Shown: positions 1-9,400 of the stretch, in pieces
How the letters are laid out: each line of letters begins with the position of its first letter
Position numbering within the stretch: position 1 is the stretch's first letter
Assembly: GCF_016008875.1 (NCBI RefSeq)
Contig: NZ_JADTQG010000027.1
Location: forward strand, 1 to 40,688
Direction: 5' to 3'
Origin: Ectopseudomonas mendocina
GTDB lineage: Bacteria; Pseudomonadota; Gammaproteobacteria; Pseudomonadales; Pseudomonadaceae
DNA: 40,688 nucleotides
Notes under the pieces: model-generated
What the model saw: only the letters and a program-made list of their open reading frames with translations
Told to the model about the DNA's origin: nothing
Databases searched by the model: none
Made by a program: the position numbers and the translations under genes

Positions 1-234
1 TTAAGTAGTGGATACGCCGCAGTGTGCCGGACCGATGTTGCAGTTGGTCGACTCCCAGGCACATTTGGGACAGCCTGATGTTAGAGCGGTTCAGCCCGCC
101 AAGCGGAACAAAGGTAACCAAGCGTGATTAGCACTCTCGCCAGCGTCTTACCGCACGGCGGATACTGGCATTGCGACATGATTTGCCTCGTCAAACGCGC
201 TATGCTCCGGCGAGCAGCTTCTGTGATCACAAAA
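1..234. other. Upstream stretch with no recognised gene
   Basis: No convincing coding sequence is seen on either strand. The short minus-strand open frame at 81-311 overlaps the cyclase start and has no family resemblance. A TATGCT at 201-206 could serve as a -10 element for the cyclase, but no good -35 accompanies it. Confidence 0.4.
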
Positions 235-1362
235 ATGACCAATGCCGAAGTACCGCTCCAGCCCAATACCTTCGCCCTGTGGCGTGAAGTGGATGACACC
301 CGAATTCGCACGCGCCTGGGGGGTATCTTTTATCTGCTCGCCTGGCTTCTGACCTGGGTCTTCAGCGCTGCGCCGGGCGAGCTGATTCTTGGCGGAGTGC
401 TAGGTTGCGCGCTGTTCGGCGCACTCTTGGCGGCACGTCTGCTGCACCGGCCCGATGGTCTGAACAAGCCCGAGCAATTGCAGCGCTGGCTGGATCGTCA
501 CTGGGGGCTGATCCTCTTGACCGCGCTGTGCTGGGGCCAGGCTCACGCCCTGGCGCTTTACAACGATGCCTATAACGATTCGGAAATGGTCGCCACCCTG
601 GCCACGGTGGCCTTCAGCACGGCGATGACCTTCAACTTCGCCATGCGCCGTGGCCGCGCGCTGCTGGCGCTGGGGCTGCTCTACCTGCCAGGCCTGCTGG
701 TGATGGCGCTGAACTGGCAGCAACAGCACGCGATGCTGATCACGCTGACCTTTTACCTCGGTTATCTGGTGCTGGTACTCGGCCGCAATCACCGCGAATA
801 CCGCGCCACGCTCGATTTGGAATTGAAGCTGCTCGAGCAGCAAAATCAGCTCGATTTGCTCAGCCGCACCGATAGCCTGACGCAGCTGGGCAATCGCTAT
901 CAGTTCAACAACCTGTTCCCCAGCCTGGTGGCCAACGCCGTGCGCCAGGGCGAACCGTTATCGCTGGTGCTGATGGACATCGACTTCTTCAAGAAAGTGA
1001 ACGATGAGCATGGCCATGCCGGCGGCGATGCCTGCCTGAGCGCGTTCGCCGAGCGCATGCGTAAGGTGTTCCGTCGCGATGCCGACGCACTGCTGCGCCT
1101 TGGCGGCGAGGAATTCGGTGTATTGCTGCCCGGCACCACCCTGGCTCAGGCATGGGACCTGGCAGAGCACTTTCGTCAGGAACTGGAGAACGAAGGCCTG
1201 CTGCTGGCCGGCCAGCGCCTGGAGCTAACGACCAGCCTCGGCGTCGGTTGCTTCAGCAAACGGCACGATGGCGACGCCGACGCCTTCTTCCGGCGCGTGG
1301 ATGGCGCGCTGTATCGCGCCAAACGTGAAGGCCGCAACCGCCTGGTCGCGGCCGATCACTGA
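235..1362 (+). CDS. Membrane-anchored GGDEF diguanylate cyclase
   Basis: Predicted to make cyclic-di-GMP from two GTP at the inner membrane. From the ATG at 235 the protein is 375 aa. About six hydrophobic segments fill residues ~20-195, followed by a short linker with coiled-coil character and a GGDEF domain. The signature is GGEEF at residues 290-294, preceded by LMDIDFFKKVND. An inhibitory-site RxxD (RDAD) lies exactly five residues before GGEEF, so product inhibition is likely. The membrane part matches no sensor domain I can name with confidence. The frame is open back to a GTG at 124 with an AAAGGT ahead of it, but the extra 37 residues do not look like a protein N-terminus, so 235 is preferred. 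A short hairpin (CTGAGGC/GCCTCAG) overlaps the stop codon. The activity is inferred from motifs. Confidence 0.85.
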   Translation: MTNAEVPLQPNTFALWREVDDTRIRTRLGGIFYLLAWLLTWVFSAAPGELILGGVLGCALFGALLAARLLHRPDGLNKPEQLQRWLDRHWGLILLTALCWGQAHALALYNDAYNDSEMVATLATVAFSTAMTFNFAMRRGRALLALGLLYLPGLLVMALNWQQQHAMLITLTFYLGYLVLVLGRNHREYRATLDLELKLLEQQNQLDLLSRTDSLTQLGNRYQFNNLFPSLVANAVRQGEPLSLVLMDIDFFKKVNDEHGHAGGDACLSAFAERMRKVFRRDADALLRLGGEEFGVLLPGTTLAQAWDLAEHFRQELENEGLLLAGQRLELTTSLGVGCFSKRHDGDADAFFRRVDGALYRAKREGRNRLVAADH

Positions 1363-1478
1363 GGCACGGCGGCCTCAGGATCGCGCGGGGTTTAAGCAGG
1401 GCTCGCAGGGCCGCCCAGGCTGGGCGCACCCGAGCGGTGATCATCGCTGCGACAGCACACCCTACGAAGCCATCACGA

Positions 1479-3410
1479 CTAGAGGCGGAACTTGCCCATC
1501 TGCCCGGTCAGATCGTCAGCCAGGCGGCTCAGCGTCTGGCAATCCTCGCGACAGGCGCGTACCTCACCGGCGGTAGCGTGCGCCAGATCGGCGATGCCCT
1601 GTACGTTACGATTGATCTCCTCGGTCACCGAACTCTGCTCTTCGGTCGCTGCCGCCACCTGGGTATTCATGTCACTGATGCGTTCGACCTGTTCGGTGAT
1701 GGCCCCCAGAGACTGCCCGGTACGCTGGCTGGATTCGACGCCGGTGCTGGTGGCCGACTGGCCGGCATGCATCGAGCTGACCGCGGTTTCCGCGCCCTGC
1801 TTGAGGCGCTGGATCATCTGCTGGATCTCATCGGTCGAGGCCTGGGTACGGCTGGCCAGAGTGCGTACCTCATCGGCCACCACGGCGAAACCGCGCCCCA
1901 TTTCCCCGGCCCGCGCCGCCTCGATGGCGGCGTTCAGCGCCAGCAGGTTGGTCTGCTCGGAGATGCCGCGAATCACCGCCAGCACCTGATCGATGGACGC
2001 AACCTGCTCGGCCAATTCGGTTACCGCACCCGCGGCGCTGCCAATATCGGCGGACATCCGTTCGATATGGGCGATGGACTGCCCGACCACCTGACGCGCA
2101 CTCTGCGCTTCTTCGCGGGCGCTGTGCGAGGACTGCGCAGCGTCGCTGGCGTTACGCGCGATTTCCTGCACGGTCAGGCCCATCTCGTTCACCGCGGTGG
2201 CCACCATATCGGTCATGTCCTGCTGCTGGCCGGCGCGCCCGGCGGTGTTCTCCACCACCCGCGCCACCTGGCCGACAGCAGTGCGCAGGCGCTCGCTGGT
2301 GGCCAGAACATCACCAATCAAATCGCGCTGGCTGGCGAGAAAACGGTTGAAGCCACGCGCCAGGTCGCCCAGCTCATCAGCCCGCGATTCATCCAGACGC
2401 CGCGTCAGGTCGCCCCCCCCACCCCCGATCTCCACCAGCGCCTGGGTCACCTGACGGATCGGCCGGACCAGGCCGCGCGCCAGCAGTACCACCAGGCCAA
2501 GGAACAGCAGCGCCACGGCCACGCCGATCAGGCTGGTCATCAGCAGCGCCTGACGCGCCTCGGCGTAGACTTCAGCCTCCGGCACTTCGCTGACCAGCAG
2601 CCAGTCGATGCTGGCGAACTTCTGCGCCACGGCAAGAAAGGTCTCGCCATTGCGCTCGAAGCGCAACGCACGGCTCTCGCCAGCCAGAACCTGGCGGCTG
2701 GCATCGGCGCCGAACAGCTCGCCGAGCTTGCCACTGCCGCTCAGCTGCGAATTGGGATGGACCTTGATGTTGCCCTGGCTGTCGATCAGGAACACCTGGC
2801 CACGCTCGCCGAAGCGGAAGTCGCTGATCATTTTCGACATATCCGCCAGGCTATAGCCCAAGCCAGACACGCCAAGCGTCTTGCCGCCGCGCTTGATGCG
2901 CTGGTTGATGAACAGCGTGGGCTGGCGCGTGGTCTTGTCGATGTCGATCTCCAGCACGCGGTCGCGCTCGCCGTCGATCAGGCGATAGAACCACTGGTTC
3001 TCCGCCTGGCTGCGGTCGAGCGTGCGCACCAGCCCTTCGCCGGTGGTGTAGTTGCCACTGGCCAGGGCGACGATGGAAGTGGTCATGGCGTTCTGCTGGG
3101 CGCGCACGCTTTCAAGATAACGAGCGAACTCGTCGCGCCGTGCGGCCTCCTCGCCCGCCGCAAGCCAGTCCTGCACCAAACTGTTCTCGGCAATCGAGGC
3201 GTTGGCGGTAATCGGCGCGGTCAGCACTCGCTCCAGGTCGTTGCGAATCGCCAGTACCCGAGCCGGCAGCGCCTCTTCGATCAGGTAGCGCTCGGTCAGA
3301 CGGTCCACCACCGCGGAGTAGATGCCGACGACGATGAGAATGCTGGTCAGCAGGGCCGCGCCCATGCTGAGGATCAATTGCCACTGAATACTGCGTTGCC
3401 AGAGGCGCAT
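1479..3410 (-). CDS. Methyl-accepting chemotaxis protein with periplasmic Cache-type sensor
   Basis: Transmembrane chemoreceptor of 643 aa that should signal through CheW/CheA. It starts at the ATG at 3408-3410 (MRLWQRSIQ), with GGGAG upstream. The open frame extends 48 codons further but that part is not receptor-like. Order of parts: first membrane helix at residues ~10-30; periplasmic ligand domain to ~280 with Cache-like features (FGERGQVFLIDSQG, IDWLLVSEVPEAEV); second helix ~285-310; HAMP; and a long cytoplasmic coiled coil. The coil carries the hairpin tip (SEQTNLLALNAAIEAARAGE) that contacts the kinase. No C-terminal CheR-tethering pentapeptide is present. The ligand cannot be read from the sequence. 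It lies alone between oppositely oriented and unrelated neighbours, which is usual for Pseudomonas chemoreceptors. Confidence 0.93.
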   Translation of the reverse strand: MRLWQRSIQWQLILSMGAALLTSILIVVGIYSAVVDRLTERYLIEEALPARVLAIRNDLERVLTAPITANASIAENSLVQDWLAAGEEAARRDEFARYLESVRAQQNAMTTSIVALASGNYTTGEGLVRTLDRSQAENQWFYRLIDGERDRVLEIDIDKTTRQPTLFINQRIKRGGKTLGVSGLGYSLADMSKMISDFRFGERGQVFLIDSQGNIKVHPNSQLSGSGKLGELFGADASRQVLAGESRALRFERNGETFLAVAQKFASIDWLLVSEVPEAEVYAEARQALLMTSLIGVAVALLFLGLVVLLARGLVRPIRQVTQALVEIGGGGGDLTRRLDESRADELGDLARGFNRFLASQRDLIGDVLATSERLRTAVGQVARVVENTAGRAGQQQDMTDMVATAVNEMGLTVQEIARNASDAAQSSHSAREEAQSARQVVGQSIAHIERMSADIGSAAGAVTELAEQVASIDQVLAVIRGISEQTNLLALNAAIEAARAGEMGRGFAVVADEVRTLASRTQASTDEIQQMIQRLKQGAETAVSSMHAGQSATSTGVESSQRTGQSLGAITEQVERISDMNTQVAAATEEQSSVTEEINRNVQGIADLAHATAGEVRACREDCQTLSRLADDLTGQMGKFRL

Positions 3411-3609
3411 GGAGGCTTCTCCCGGTTGTTCTTGTAATGGGCCAGACAATTGGATACAAAAATGTACACAAATTGCAATCAGCTTACCGCCTGGTTTCAT
3501 ATCGGCGGCGCACGGCCAGGCTTTATTCACAAGATTCGGCACCATGGGCAGCACTGACCGGTGCTGATGCCAGAGCGGCCGCTGGCCGCGGGTTGGCGGA
3601 CGACTCGCC

Positions 3610-5910
3610 TCAGGGCCCGACGCTAAATTCCAGACGAGCGGTCTGCCCGCCTTCGTCGAGCACGCTCAACTGATGCCGGCCACTGTCGAAGGCGTGACTG
3701 AAGGGCGCATCCAGGGCACTGTCGCCCACTGGCTGGCCATCGAGAAACCACCAGCGCCGGCCATTGCCGCCCAGAGCGGACAGGCTGAGGCGCAGCGGTT
3801 CGTGGTTGCCCTGCGGCCGGCGCAGGCGATCACCATCGCGTACACCGACGATGGAAAGCGGCGCCACCTGGCTGCTGCGTGGCGGTGGACAGCCTGGATC
3901 GATACTCGGCAAACGTGCAGCACGTCGTTCCCGTCGTGGCAACCAGGGTTCCAGTGGCGCCGGCCACAACGCCAGCTCGCGCGTCTCGGCACCCGCACAG
4001 GCAGGTCCGACGCGATGCCCCTCGGCATTGATCCAGTAACGTTCGCGCAAGCCACTGCCCAGCGGCTGATCGGCGGCCTGCAAGGTCGGTGGCGTGGTGC
4101 CCTCCAACGTCCAGGCGAAACGCAGGCGTCGACAGTTGGGATCGTCCCTGCTCATTGGCTGCCCCAGCGGCCAGCAGATGGCGGCCACGCCAACCTCGGC
4201 CGGCTGCGGATCGGCCGGCGCCGCGATGCCCCGCTGACTGTCGCGGTTGACCAGCAGATCATGCACCTGCAGCAATAGCGGCGCGGCCGAGGCCAGACCG
4301 AACTGGCCGGGCACAGGGGTGCCGTCCGGGCGACCGATCCAGATGCCGATCAGATGGCGCGGACCGACGCCAATGGCCCAGGCATCGCGAAAGCCATAGC
4401 TGGTGCCGGTCTTCCAGGCCAGGGTCGGACGCTGCGCCAGCTGCGCGCGCGGATCGCGATCCGGCCTAGCCTGACCGCTGAGAATGCGCCGGATGATCCA
4501 GGCCGAACCGGGCGACAGTAGGCGGCGCTCGCGCAGCTCGTCATCCGGCTGCAGACGCGGGCGGGCAGCCATGCCGCCACGGGCGAAGGCGCTGTAGCCG
4601 GTCACCAGCGACTCCAGCCGCGAGCCACCGCCACCGAGAATCAGCGCCAGGTTGGGCTCGGCCAGCGCTGGCAGACGAATCGGCAGCCCCGCGCTGCGCA
4701 GCTCGCCGGCGAAGCGCTTCGGCCCGTATGCCTCCAGCAACTGCACGGCAGGCAGATTGAGTGAGGTAGCCAAAGCTTCACTGGCCGACACTGGGCCGAT
4801 GAAGCCGGCGGCGAAGTTGCCGGGGCGGTAGTCACCGTAATGCCGCGGCACGTCCTGCAGCAGTGACTCGGAGTGGATCAGCCCGGCATCCAGCGCCATG
4901 CCGTAAAGGAAGGGCTTGAGCGTCGAGCCGGGCGAACGCAGGGCGCGCACCATGTCGACGTGGCCAAAGCGCGAGGTGTCGCCGATATCCACCGAGCCGA
5001 GATAGGCGCGAACCGCCATGCTCTCGTGCTCCACTACCAGGATCGCCGCCGAGGTGCGCTCGGGCAGGCGCGCACGCCAGCCCAGCAGCAGGTCTTCCAG
5101 GCGCAGCTGCAAACCGGCATCGAGGGTGGTGCGAATCAGCGGCGGGCTGCCGGCACGGTTCAGCCGCCGCGCCAACAAGGGCGCCAGGCTCGGTTCGCGG
5201 CGCGGCGCGAGAAACACCGGCTCTTCCAGCGCTTCGTCCACCTGGGTCTGCGGCCACACCTGGAACTCACCCAGGCGGCGCAGCACCTTGTCGCGCGCCG
5301 CCTGGGCGCGCTCGGGATGGCGATCCGGGCGCAAGCGGCTGGGCGCCTGCGGCAGCACCGCGAGCAGCGCGGCATCGGCGCGAGTGAGCTGGCTTGGCGG
5401 CTTGCCCAGATAACTCCAACTGGCAGCGGCCACGCCCTGCAAGGTGCCACCGAAGGGCGCACGATTCAGATACAGGGTGAGGATTTCGTCCTTGGACAGA
5501 TGCCACTCCAGCTGCGCGGTGCGCCATAGCTGCTTGAGCTTGCCGGGCAGGTCACGGCCATGCGGATCGAGCAGCCGCGCCACCTGCATCGACAGCGTGC
5601 TGCCGCCGGACACCACGCGTCCGCCGGTCAGGTTCTGCCAGGCCGCACGCCCCAGCGCCAATGGGTTGACCCCGGGATGATGGCGGAACCAGCGGTCCTC
5701 GTAGGTCAGCAGTGCTTCGAGGTAGTAGGGCGATACTTCTTCCGGCGTCACCGGGTAGCGCCACACGCCGTCACGGTCGGCGAAACGCCACAGCGGCGTG
5801 CCGTCCTCGGCCAGCACCACGCGGGCCAGGTCGTCCTCGGGCAGGGGCAGCGGGAACAGGCGGTCGGCTAGCCAGAGCAGGGCCAGGGGGAGCAGGAGGA
5901 TAAGGAGCAC
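3610..5910 (-). CDS. pbpC: Penicillin-binding protein 1C (glycosyltransferase-transpeptidase)
   Basis: Bifunctional class A penicillin-binding protein acting on peptidoglycan in the periplasm. After one N-terminal membrane helix comes a GT51 glycosyltransferase domain. Its motif EDRWFRHHPG begins near residue 71, followed by GGSTLSMQVARLL and RAPFGG. The transpeptidase domain carries SPGSTLKPF (SxxK), SLN and KTGTSYGFRDAW (KTG). A C-terminal beta-rich domain resembles the BiPBP_C domain typical of PBP1C. The start is uncertain. The frame runs upstream through a 44-bp repeat to ATGs at 5982 and 6015, giving a low-complexity arginine-rich peptide that is repeat translation. The GTG at 5910 sits just before the hydrophobic helix, with GGGAGAGGG from the repeat at SD distance. 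In E. coli pbpC directly follows yfhM; here a DUF559 gene separates them. Confidence 0.92.
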   Translation of the reverse strand: MLLILLLPLALLWLADRLFPLPLPEDDLARVVLAEDGTPLWRFADRDGVWRYPVTPEEVSPYYLEALLTYEDRWFRHHPGVNPLALGRAAWQNLTGGRVVSGGSTLSMQVARLLDPHGRDLPGKLKQLWRTAQLEWHLSKDEILTLYLNRAPFGGTLQGVAAASWSYLGKPPSQLTRADAALLAVLPQAPSRLRPDRHPERAQAARDKVLRRLGEFQVWPQTQVDEALEEPVFLAPRREPSLAPLLARRLNRAGSPPLIRTTLDAGLQLRLEDLLLGWRARLPERTSAAILVVEHESMAVRAYLGSVDIGDTSRFGHVDMVRALRSPGSTLKPFLYGMALDAGLIHSESLLQDVPRHYGDYRPGNFAAGFIGPVSASEALATSLNLPAVQLLEAYGPKRFAGELRSAGLPIRLPALAEPNLALILGGGGSRLESLVTGYSAFARGGMAARPRLQPDDELRERRLLSPGSAWIIRRILSGQARPDRDPRAQLAQRPTLAWKTGTSYGFRDAWAIGVGPRHLIGIWIGRPDGTPVPGQFGLASAAPLLLQVHDLLVNRDSQRGIAAPADPQPAEVGVAAICWPLGQPMSRDDPNCRRLRFAWTLEGTTPPTLQAADQPLGSGLRERYWINAEGHRVGPACAGAETRELALWPAPLEPWLPRRERRAARLPSIDPGCPPPRSSQVAPLSIVGVRDGDRLRRPQGNHEPLRLSLSALGGNGRRWWFLDGQPVGDSALDAPFSHAFDSGRHQLSVLDEGGQTARLEFSVGP

Positions 5911-5914
5911 TCGC

Positions 5915-5958
5915 TGCCCTCTCCCCCAGCCCCTCTCCCGCAAGCGGGAGAGGGGAGC
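5915..5958 (+). repeat. GGGAGAGGG palindromic repeat, copy 1
   Basis: A 44-bp unit with a half-motif CCCTCTCCC, a short CCAGC-type spacer, then a palindrome of CCCCTCTCCCGC and GCGGGAGAGGGG. It is identical over all 44 bases to the copy at 6374-6417 in the same orientation. It lies directly upstream of pbpC, and when read as protein in either flanking frame it gives RLRERGWGRG-like peptides. Confidence 0.9.
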
Positions 5959-6015
5959 CGTTCGGTGTTTGACCTCAGTCATATCGACACCCGCACCACC
6001 CCAGCGAAGACGCAC

Positions 6016-6354
6016 CTATTCATCAGGACGAGCAATCTGGCGAATCTGTTCAAGTACAGCATCCGTTTCCGCCAGTACCTGATGATTCCAGAAACGCAGG
6101 ACGCGATAGCCTCGACTCTCCAGATAATGCTCACGTTTCTGGTCGTATTCCGTCTGCTGCTGGTGTTGGCCACCGTCCAGTTCGATGACCAGCCAACGTT
6201 CGGTGCAGATGAAGTCGACGATATAGGGGCCGATGGGTTTCTGCCGTTTGAACTTCAGGCCTAGGAAACGGTGAGCGCGCAGGTAATACCAGAGCCGTTG
6301 CTCGGCATCGGTCATCTCGTGCCTAAGGCGTTTGGCGTTGTCGAGTAAGGTCAT
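6016..6354 (-). CDS. DUF559 domain protein (restriction-endonuclease-like fold)
   Basis: Small 112-aa protein of the DUF559 family, whose members share the fold of Vsr and related endonucleases. Their cellular role is not established. Visible family features are the N-terminal helix with MTDAEQRLWYYLR, then GLKFKRQKPIGPYIVDFIC with D47, the strand LVIELDGGQH with E58, D60 and H64, and the closing strand YRVLRFWN. D47 with E58/D60 would be the PD-(D/E)xK-type acidic residues. The start at 6354 is fixed by a strong AAGGAGG five bases upstream; a longer frame to 6402 only reads through the adjacent repeat. The gene lies between yfhM and pbpC in the same orientation and is bracketed by identical 44-bp repeats at 5915-5958 and 6374-6417. 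This suggests it arrived as a cassette. Nuclease activity and mobility are inference. Confidence 0.85.
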   Translation of the reverse strand: MTLLDNAKRLRHEMTDAEQRLWYYLRAHRFLGLKFKRQKPIGPYIVDFICTERWLVIELDGGQHQQQTEYDQKREHYLESRGYRVLRFWNHQVLAETDAVLEQIRQIARPDE

Positions 6355-6373
6355 GGTTCCTCCTTGAACCTTT

Positions 6374-6417
6374 TGCCCTCTCCCCCAGCCCCTCTCCCGC
6401 AAGCGGGAGAGGGGAGC
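6374..6417 (+). repeat. GGGAGAGGG palindromic repeat, copy 2
   Basis: Identical to 5915-5958 over 44 bases and in the same orientation, 459 bp away. Together the two copies bracket the DUF559 gene. It ends 20 bases upstream of the DUF559 start codon. Confidence 0.9.
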
Positions 6418-6452
6418 AGAACGGCGCGCGACTTAAGCTACATGCGATCAGC

Positions 6453-6489
6453 CCCCTCTCCCATTTATGGGAGAGGGTTGGGGAGAGGG
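6453..6489 (-). repeat. GGGAGAGGG palindromic repeat, copy 3, inverted
   Basis: A diverged copy with the palindrome CCCTCTCCC-ATTTAT-GGGAGAGGG followed by the half-motif GGGGAGAGGG. It is oriented opposite to copy 2, 35 bases away. It begins six bases past the yfhM stop, so its stem could also stabilise or end the yfhM transcript, although no T tract follows. Confidence 0.8.
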
Positions 6490-6495
6490 CCGCTT

Positions 6496-9400
6496 TCAAC
6501 GCCCTCTCACCACCAGCGAAGACGGCGCGCTTCCCAGCGCCTGCCAACTCGGCCGGTACATGGACTCCACCTGAGGAGGCGGCACGCGATAGCTGCCGGG
6601 CGTCACCGCGCGAGCCAGATACAGCAGATGAGTGGTGCCGTAGCCTTCCACGTCCACTGCCGCCACGTAGCGATCACCCCGGTATTCCTGGTGCTTGATC
6701 CGCGCATTCTGCATCGACTGGCGCCATTCCTTGACGTTGCTACCGGCGTCATCGAGGCTCGCCGCGCTCTGCGCCAGGTTCTGGTTCTCCAGCTCCAGGC
6801 CGGCCGGCAGCAGGTCCACCACCAGGGCATCAGGTACGCGCTGGCTGGCCCGCACGGCCAGGTGCACCAGCACCAGCTCGCCACTGTCGAGGCGCTGCAG
6901 ATCAAGCGGACGGCCATCCATGCCGAGGTACTCGCGCTCGATGCTCAGGTTCTCGCCACCGGCGCGTGGCGCCTGGCTCGGATAACCGGACAGCGTCAGC
7001 TGCTGGTACAGCTTGGTACTGCCGGCGTTACTCACGCTCAACGGCTCGGCCAGTTCGGCACGCTCCAGCTTGATGCCGGGCTGCTGGTTGCTCAGTTCGA
7101 ACTGGAAGGCGCCGCTGGCAAGCGCAGCGCTCCACGCCTGCTCCGGCTTGCCGAGAATGCCGCGACCGGCGAGGAACAGCGAGTTGCGCTCCTGGGTCGA
7201 CAACCAGCGCTGACCGGCCAGCTCATCGGCCAGGTTGAACAGCCGCTGCTCACGCTGGCCGGCAGCCAGGTCGTGCTCTTCCAGCAAGGCGAGAATCAGC
7301 GCCTGATCACGCAGCGGGCTGCCGTAGTCGGCCATCCAGCGCTCGCCATCGCGCTGCTGGATCAGCCCCTGGTTCAGCGCCTGATCGGCACGCGGCGCAT
7401 CGCCCATCAGCTTCAGCGCAGCGGCCAGTTGCACCAGCGGCAGACCGGAGCGAGCCTCGTTGCGACGGTCGAACAGGCTGCGCAGCGCGCCCAGCGGCGC
7501 CTGCTGGCTGCGCGCCAGAACGTAGCCGGCGTAAGCCTGTACGGCGAAGCGGGTGTGGGCGAAGTCCTGGCTGTAACTGGCCTCGATCAGGCTGCTCTGC
7601 TGCAGGTAGCGCAGCAGGCGATCATTGGCCTTCTTCAGGGCCTCCGGTGGCACGCCGAAACCCTGCTCGCGAGCGCGCAGGAGGAAGTCGGTGACATAAG
7701 CTGTGAGCCAGTACTCCTCTTCACTCTCGGCACTCCATAGGCCGAAGCTGCCGTTATGCCGCTGCATGCCGAGCAGGCGCTCGATGCCCAACTCGATGCT
7801 CTTGCGTCGCTGCTCGTCCGGCTCACCCTCCAGGCCAAGACGCTTGAGACTCGCAGCATCGGCGTAGAGCGACGGGTACAGACCACTGGTGGTCTGCTCC
7901 AGACAGCCGTAGGGGTACGCCTTGAGGGCACGAACCTGCTCCCCGAGGTTCAGCGGCGGCCGGCTCGACAGCGCCAGCACAGCTTCCAGCCCGGCAGGCT
8001 CGAACTGGTTCAAGGTTCCGGCCGGCAGGGTCCAGGGCTCGCCCTCCCCCAGCACTGCACGGAAGTGCTGCAGCTGCGCCGGATAGGCCGGACGGATGCC
8101 CAGCGTCCACTCGCGGCTGAAGTCACCCAGCGTCTCGTTCGGCAGCGCCAGCCCCTGCACCTCGACGTGGATACGCCCCTGCCCCAGGCCACCTTCGGCG
8201 CGCACCGGAATCCGCAGTGTGGTGCGCTGGCCGTCGTTCAGACGGATCGGCGCCTCACCCTGGTTGAGCAGACGCAGTTGGCCTTCCACACTGACCTGCA
8301 CGTCGAGCTGCTGCTCGGCACCGGACAGGTTGGTCAGGTCCAGCGCCAGGGTGGTTTCGTCACCACCGGCAAGGAAACGCGGCATCGACAGTTCGGCGAT
8401 CAGCGGCGCAGCGACCACCGTCTTGGCCTCGGCCATGCCGAAGCGTTCGTCGGTCCAGGCCTGGGCCATCAGTCGCAGCTCGCCGTTGAAGTCGGGGATG
8501 TCCAGGCTGACTTCGCCCTCGCCCTTGTCGTTCAGTTTCAGCGCATCGCTCTGCAGGGCGACGATCAGCACACTGGTATCCGGGCGTTTGCCACCGGCGG
8601 CAAGGCCGGCATCACCACCGAAGGCCAGGCTGGCGACGCGCCCCTGGGCTTCGATCAGTTGGCCGTAGATATCCAGCTGGTCAGCGCCATAGGCCTTGCG
8701 CCCGAAGAAGTTGGCGAAAGGATCGGGCGTGGCATAACTGGTGATATTTAGGATGCCCACGTCCACCGCGGCGACCAGTACATGCACCTTGTCAGGGATG
8801 CTGCCGTCGGCATTGCGTGCGCTGACCTTGACCTTCAGCGGCTGCTTGGGCCGCATCTTCTCGGGCGCCTCCAGGCTCACCGCCAGCTTGCGCGGGGCAC
8901 GTTCCAGCGGCAGGTGCAGCAGGCCGACCGCGCGTTTCGGGGTAACCTGCGCCTTGCGCTCACCGGGACGCACCACCAGGGCGCTGAGGTAGAGGTCGTG
9001 GCGTGCCCATTTCTTGTCGATGGGTAGCTCGAAGGTCTTGCCTTCGGCCGGCACGCTGATCTCCTCCCACCACAGCGGCCCGTCGCTGGACTCGACCAGC
9101 AGGTAGCCATTGCCGGCAGCCGGCGGGGTGACGGTGATCTTGGCCACGTCGCCAGCGGCATAGGCGGGTTTATCCAGCGCCAGCTTGACCTGATCCGGGC
9201 GTACTGCACCGCCATCGGCGTTGTCCTGCCAGCGGTAGCCGGCCCAGAAACGCAGGCTGCTGACCAGACCGGTCTGGTTGTCCACCACCTCGACCCGATA
9301 CGGGCCCCATTCCACCGGGAAGCTGACCTTGGCGGTGCCGCCCGCGGCGACCTTCAGCGGCTCGTCGCTGAGAGTGAGGAATTTCTCGTTGTAGTTGTGA

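Noticed and set aside
1437..3437. 666-aa open frame on the plus strand opposite the chemoreceptor
   Set aside because: It is the antisense shadow of the receptor coiled coil and HAMP region, with no recognisable motif.
5915..6489. CRISPR-like array from the repeated 44-bp units
   Set aside because: There are only three units with unequal gaps of 415 and 35 bases, one is inverted and one gap contains a gene. No cas gene is present.
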